From Paenochrobactrum pullorum (GTDB lineage: Bacteria; Pseudomonadota; Alphaproteobacteria; Rhizobiales; Rhizobiaceae), in NCBI RefSeq assembly GCF_041929845.1, contig NZ_JBHEEH010000005.1, forward strand, positions 62,001-126,000: a stretch of DNA of 64,000 nt, in the 5' to 3' direction. The stretch's first letter is position 1; each line of letters starts with the position of its first letter. The translations under genes and the position numbers were made by a program. The notes beneath the pieces are model-generated. The model was not told where the DNA came from and did no database searches. It was given only the letters and a program-made list of their open reading frames with translations. Below, piece by piece: positions 61,011-64,000 of the stretch.

Positions 61011-62129
61011 TTGGATCGGAGAAATTTCACCAAGTCGCTTATCGGCCTTGGCGCTGCAGGTGTGGGCACGGTTATGTCTGCGGGCATGTCACATGCTGCC
61101 CAAACGAAGGAAACTGCAATGGAATTGACACCACTTTTGGGCGGCTCGATTATTGACGTACCGGGTATCAAGCTTGGACACCATACATTATCCACCCGTC
61201 CGACCGGCTGCAGTGTCCTTCTTTGTGAGGAAGGTGCCACTGCTGGTGTTGATGTACGCGGTTCTGCCCCCGGAACCCGCGAAACCGATCTGCTCGACCC
61301 AATCAACATGGTTGATAAGGTTCATGCGGTCATGCTCTCTGGCGGTAGTGCCTATGGCCTTGATGCCGCCAGCGGCGTGATGCGTTATTTGGAAGAAAAC
61401 AAAATCGGCTTTAAAATCGGCAATGGCGTGGTGCCGATTGTTCCTGCTGCCATTTTGATGGATTTAGGCGTGGGTGACTTCTCAATTCGCCCTGATGCAG
61501 AAGCGGGCTATCAGGCATGTCTTGCTGCTACTACGTCTGAGAGTGCTGAAGGTAATATCGGTGCGGGCGCCGGTGCAACGGTTGGTAAGATGTTCGGCCC
61601 TGACTTCTCGATGAAAGGCGGCCTTGGAACTGCCAGCTATAAAGTGCCGGGCACTGACGTGGTTGTTGGTGCGATTGTCGCGGTCAATGCGGTGGGTGAC
61701 GTTTATGATCCGCGCACCAACCAGATCATCGCTGGCGCACGCAATGAAGATGGCAACGGCTTCCGTGACACAGTCGGTGCGATCATGAATGGCCGCAATG
61801 TTGTCAAAGCAATTGGTGCCAACACGACCATTGGGGCGATTGCTACCAACGTACCATTCAACAAGGCACAGTTGAAAAAAGTCGCAGAGATGGCACATGA
61901 CGGTTTTGCCCGCAGCATCAACCCGATCCACACAATGTCGGATGGCGATACAATTTTTGCGCTTTCCACCGGCAAGCTGGAAGGCGTTGAAGGCAATGTC
62001 ACATCAATCGGCACGATTGCAGCTTTTGTCATGGCACAAGCGGTCGCCCGCGCCATTATGGCTGCCGAAAGCTTAACCGAATATAATCTGCCAGCATGGC
62101 GTGATTATACTGCAAATGTTGCCAACTAA
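61011..62129 (+). CDS. P1 family peptidase (DmpA/NylC-type aminopeptidase), Tat-exported
   Basis: The 372-residue protein starts with a twin-arginine signal (DRRNFTKSLIGLGAAGVG, then SHA). The body matches the P1/DmpA fold: GTRETDLLDP, MLSGGSAYGLDAASGVM, NIGAGAGATVGK, GGLGTASYKVPG and VVGAIVAVNAVGDVYDP. GANTTIGAIATN (269-280) holds the probable self-cleavage site Asn271|Thr272, with Thr272 as nucleophile, as in NylC-like members. These enzymes release N-terminal or beta- or D-amino acids from small amides. TTG start follows GGAGG. Likely periplasmic; it may prepare substrates for the adjacent importer. Confidence 0.85.
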   Translation: MDRRNFTKSLIGLGAAGVGTVMSAGMSHAAQTKETAMELTPLLGGSIIDVPGIKLGHHTLSTRPTGCSVLLCEEGATAGVDVRGSAPGTRETDLLDPINMVDKVHAVMLSGGSAYGLDAASGVMRYLEENKIGFKIGNGVVPIVPAAILMDLGVGDFSIRPDAEAGYQACLAATTSESAEGNIGAGAGATVGKMFGPDFSMKGGLGTASYKVPGTDVVVGAIVAVNAVGDVYDPRTNQIIAGARNEDGNGFRDTVGAIMNGRNVVKAIGANTTIGAIATNVPFNKAQLKKVAEMAHDGFARSINPIHTMSDGDTIFALSTGKLEGVEGNVTSIGTIAAFVMAQAVARAIMAAESLTEYNLPAWRDYTANVAN

Positions 62130-62141
62130 TCAGCAAATTGC

Positions 62142-62182
62142 AAAAAGCACCGCCCTGAAATTTCAAGGCGGTGCTTTTTTTT
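62142..62182. terminator. Bidirectional rho-independent terminator
   Basis: AAAAGCACCGCC / GGCGGTGCTTTTTTTT form a long stem whose inner part (CTGAAATTTCAAG) can pair further, with A-run and T-run on the two sides. It lies between the P1 peptidase gene and the convergent lptE gene. Confidence 0.92.
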
Positions 62183-62199
62183 GTGACAAGCTTACAAAT

Positions 62200-62775
62200 C
62201 TACAGTTTGGACAAATCCTGTGCCAATGACAGGAAGACCTGCTCGGCTAATTCGTCAGCTGCACGTTTTTGCGCATCCCGTTCAGCACGCAGATTTGCAA
62301 ATTCCTGACGTGGACGATCAAAGGACGCCAAGACCGTGCGTTTGCCGCTGGCCACAGGTTTACCTTGATTATCCAGCAACACATAATTGGATGTTGCACG
62401 AACCGAACCTGCTGACGGACGACCGGTACGGTCAGTTTTTTCACCCACATCCACAGTTACCGCCGAAACAGTAGCTGTGGTCAAACCCATGCGCAGTTTG
62501 TAAACCGGATATTGTGGCTCGCCTGCCCCGCCACCCAGTAAGAAAATCAATCGGTTGCGAACGGTTTGCTGGAAAATGTCATTGGCTGGCTCGATTGACA
62601 CCGATGCCAGTTTGGAACGCATATCCGGCGTCACACCCGCACCAATCTCACCACTACCGCCACCGGAATAAAGCGGCTGTACAGTACATCCAGCGACAGC
62701 CACAGCCATTGCCGCAATGGCAATGAGACTGCGAACCGGTGAAGTGACTTTCTTAATGCAGTCAGGCAACGACAT
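62200..62775 (-). CDS. lptE: LPS-assembly lipoprotein LptE
   Basis: The 191-residue lipoprotein has a signal sequence ending in the lipobox VAGC, followed by TVQPLYSGG, the standard rhizobial LptE start. It plugs LptD in the outer membrane and helps place LPS at the surface. Its ATG lies 14 bases inside the 3' end of leuS, the usual gene order in Hyphomicrobiales. The expected next gene, holA, does not follow; the terminator at 62142-62182 does. Confidence 0.9.
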   Translation of the reverse strand: MSLPDCIKKVTSPVRSLIAIAAMAVAVAGCTVQPLYSGGGSGEIGAGVTPDMRSKLASVSIEPANDIFQQTVRNRLIFLLGGGAGEPQYPVYKLRMGLTTATVSAVTVDVGEKTDRTGRPSAGSVRATSNYVLLDNQGKPVASGKRTVLASFDRPRQEFANLRAERDAQKRAADELAEQVFLSLAQDLSKL

Positions 62776-64000
62776 TGACGATCCTTTGTGGCACTACAAT
62801 GATCTTTTTAGGTGCGTTGCCCTGAAGGGCATGTTTCACGAAATCGAGTTCGAGCACCGCTTGCTGAATAGCAGATTGATCTGCATCGCGTGCGATTGTC
62901 AAATCCCCTTTTCGTTTACCGTTGATTTGAACAGGTAAAACCACATCATTTTCAACAATCAATGCCGGATTGAACTGAGGCCATGCAGCGTCTGAGACCA
63001 ATGTCGCTTGACCATTGATAGTGCCGCCCAGTGTTTTGGCGCATTCTTCCGCCAAGTGAGGCATCATCGGGGCAATCATCACCAGCAAGAATTCCAAAGC
63101 TTCACGTACTGCACCTTTCGATGCATCATCCGCTTCGCCATTTTTCACCTGCTGTAAACCGCCCGACAGAGCATTGACCAGCTCATAAAGACGAGCAACG
63201 GCACGGTTAAATGCCAGCTTTTCCAAATCTTCGCCAACAGCCTGCAACACTTTATGCGCTGCCTTGGAAACCTGCGCGGCATCACCTTCCATTGCCGGCT
63301 TTGGCGCTACATCTTTCAATGCATCAGCTGCTTCGCTTACCACACGCCAAACGCGCTGTACAAAACGATGCGCCCCTTCGGCACCCGCTTCGGTCCAGAT
63401 CACGTCACGTTCCGGCGGGCTGTCAGAAAGCATGAACCAGCGCGCGGTATCGGCACCATAAGACGAAATAATATCATCCGGATCGACAACGTTTTTCTTC
63501 GACTTCGACATTTTTTCAATCGAGCCGATATCAACTTTTGCGCCTGTATCCAGCATCACGGCAGTGCGCGCACCATCATGATCTTCGATACGAATCTCAG
63601 CTGGCGAAACCCACTGACCATCGCATTTATAGGTTTCATGCACGACCATACCCTGCGTAAACAAGCCCTTGAACGGCTCTTCCACATTCAGGTGGCCGGT
63701 TGCTTTCATTGCACGGGTAAAGAAGCGCGAATAAAGCAGATGCAAAATCGCATGCTCAATACCGCCAATATACTGATCAACCGGCAGCCAGCCATCAACG
63801 GCTTTCAGATTGGTTGGTTCATTTTCAAATGGTGCAGTAAAGCGTGCAAAATACCATGATGAATCAACGAATGTATCCATCGTATCGGTTTCACGGCGGG
63901 CATCACCACCACAGCTCGGGCATTTCACATGACGCCAGCTCTCATGACGATCAAGCGGATTGCCCGGACGATCAAATGTCACATCATCAGGCAGTTTCAC
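62762..64000 (-). CDS. leuS: Leucyl-tRNA synthetase, C-terminal part (5' end outside window)
   Basis: The 412 visible residues contain the zinc-like CPSCGGDARRETDTMDTFVDSSWYF region, the class I signature KMSKSKKNVVDPDDII with ATP-binding KMSKS, and the anticodon-binding and C-terminal domains ending in IIVVPQRIVNVVA. The enzyme charges tRNA-Leu and is essential. The reading frame runs off the right edge, so about half of the gene is missing. It is a conserved core gene that marks the edge of the accessory region. Confidence 0.96.
   Translation of the reverse strand: MKLPDDVTFDRPGNPLDRHESWRHVKCPSCGGDARRETDTMDTFVDSSWYFARFTAPFENEPTNLKAVDGWLPVDQYIGGIEHAILHLLYSRFFTRAMKATGHLNVEEPFKGLFTQGMVVHETYKCDGQWVSPAEIRIEDHDGARTAVMLDTGAKVDIGSIEKMSKSKKNVVDPDDIISSYGADTARWFMLSDSPPERDVIWTEAGAEGAHRFVQRVWRVVSEAADALKDVAPKPAMEGDAAQVSKAAHKVLQAVGEDLEKLAFNRAVARLYELVNALSGGLQQVKNGEADDASKGAVREALEFLLVMIAPMMPHLAEECAKTLGGTINGQATLVSDAAWPQFNPALIVENDVVLPVQINGKRKGDLTIARDADQSAIQQAVLELDFVKHALQGNAPKKIIVVPQRIVNVVA

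Noticed and set aside
1..64000. tRNA, rRNA, riboswitch or prophage genes
   Set aside because: None could be recognised by eye; a tRNAscan-SE and Rfam search would be needed to exclude small RNAs firmly.

Overview
The window looks like chromosome of an alphaproteobacterium of the order Hyphomicrobiales, probably near Brucellaceae/Bartonellaceae with moderate GC (judged by eye, not counted). Support comes from the leuS-lptE pair at the right end, the SBP/permease/permease/fused-ATPase operons, the AroM/DUF917/hydantoinase genes and the gene styles throughout. The genus is not established. No rRNA, tRNA, CRISPR array or prophage was seen. About 50 protein genes are supported. The stretch between the unknown acidic gene at the left edge and lptE-leuS at the right is almost all accessory metabolism, transport and local regulators.

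Layout. (1) 1-1325: 3' part of an unknown acidic protein. (2) 1412-11379: a hydantoinase-like ATPase and a DUF917 protein read left. An AroM domain fused to a LuxR DNA-binding domain reads right, followed by a second AroM protein and a peptide-type ABC importer. Two identical-architecture palindromes (TATAGGG-N6-CCCTATA) mark both promoter regions, so this reads as one regulon. (3) 11415-13822: azlCD branched-chain amino acid exporter with a divergent Lrp-type regulator, then a membrane protein that looks like a site-2 protease without its catalytic residues. (4) 13849-23104: a PQQ-dependent dehydrogenase system (quinoprotein, cytochrome c, MoxJ-like binding protein) downstream of a six-gene operon that mixes an ABC-2 transporter (PedABC/LutAEF-like) with an SsuABC-like importer. 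(5) 23224-33301: two AraC/MFS divergent pairs flank a probable heme or iron-chelate locus made of a TonB receptor, a BacA-like ABC protein, a HemS-like protein and ChaN. (6) 33373-38613: NDH-2, a DHA2 efflux pump with its TetR regulator and operator, and an rpoN copy in an unusual setting. (7) 38714-50919: LysR, MmgE/PrpD, a complete dipeptide-type ABC importer, an S41-like peptidase, a class V aminotransferase and a Cds1-like cysteine desulfhydrase. (8) 51168-62129: a third peptide-type importer with an amidohydrolase/deacetylase, RidA, IclR, a SelA-like PLP enzyme and a P1 peptidase; a 326-bp degraded IS6-family element lies before the peptidase. (9) 62200-64000: lptE and the 3' part of leuS.

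Three separate family-5 solute importers, each tied to its own hydrolase or PLP enzymes and its own regulator, suggest a scavenger of small amino-acid-like or peptide-like compounds. The strongest candidates for undescribed biology are the Cys-less AroM-LuxR regulator with its paired operators, the unusual heme-type locus that has a BacA-like transporter instead of HmuTUV, and the PQQ dehydrogenase island with its divergent metal site and double ABC operon.
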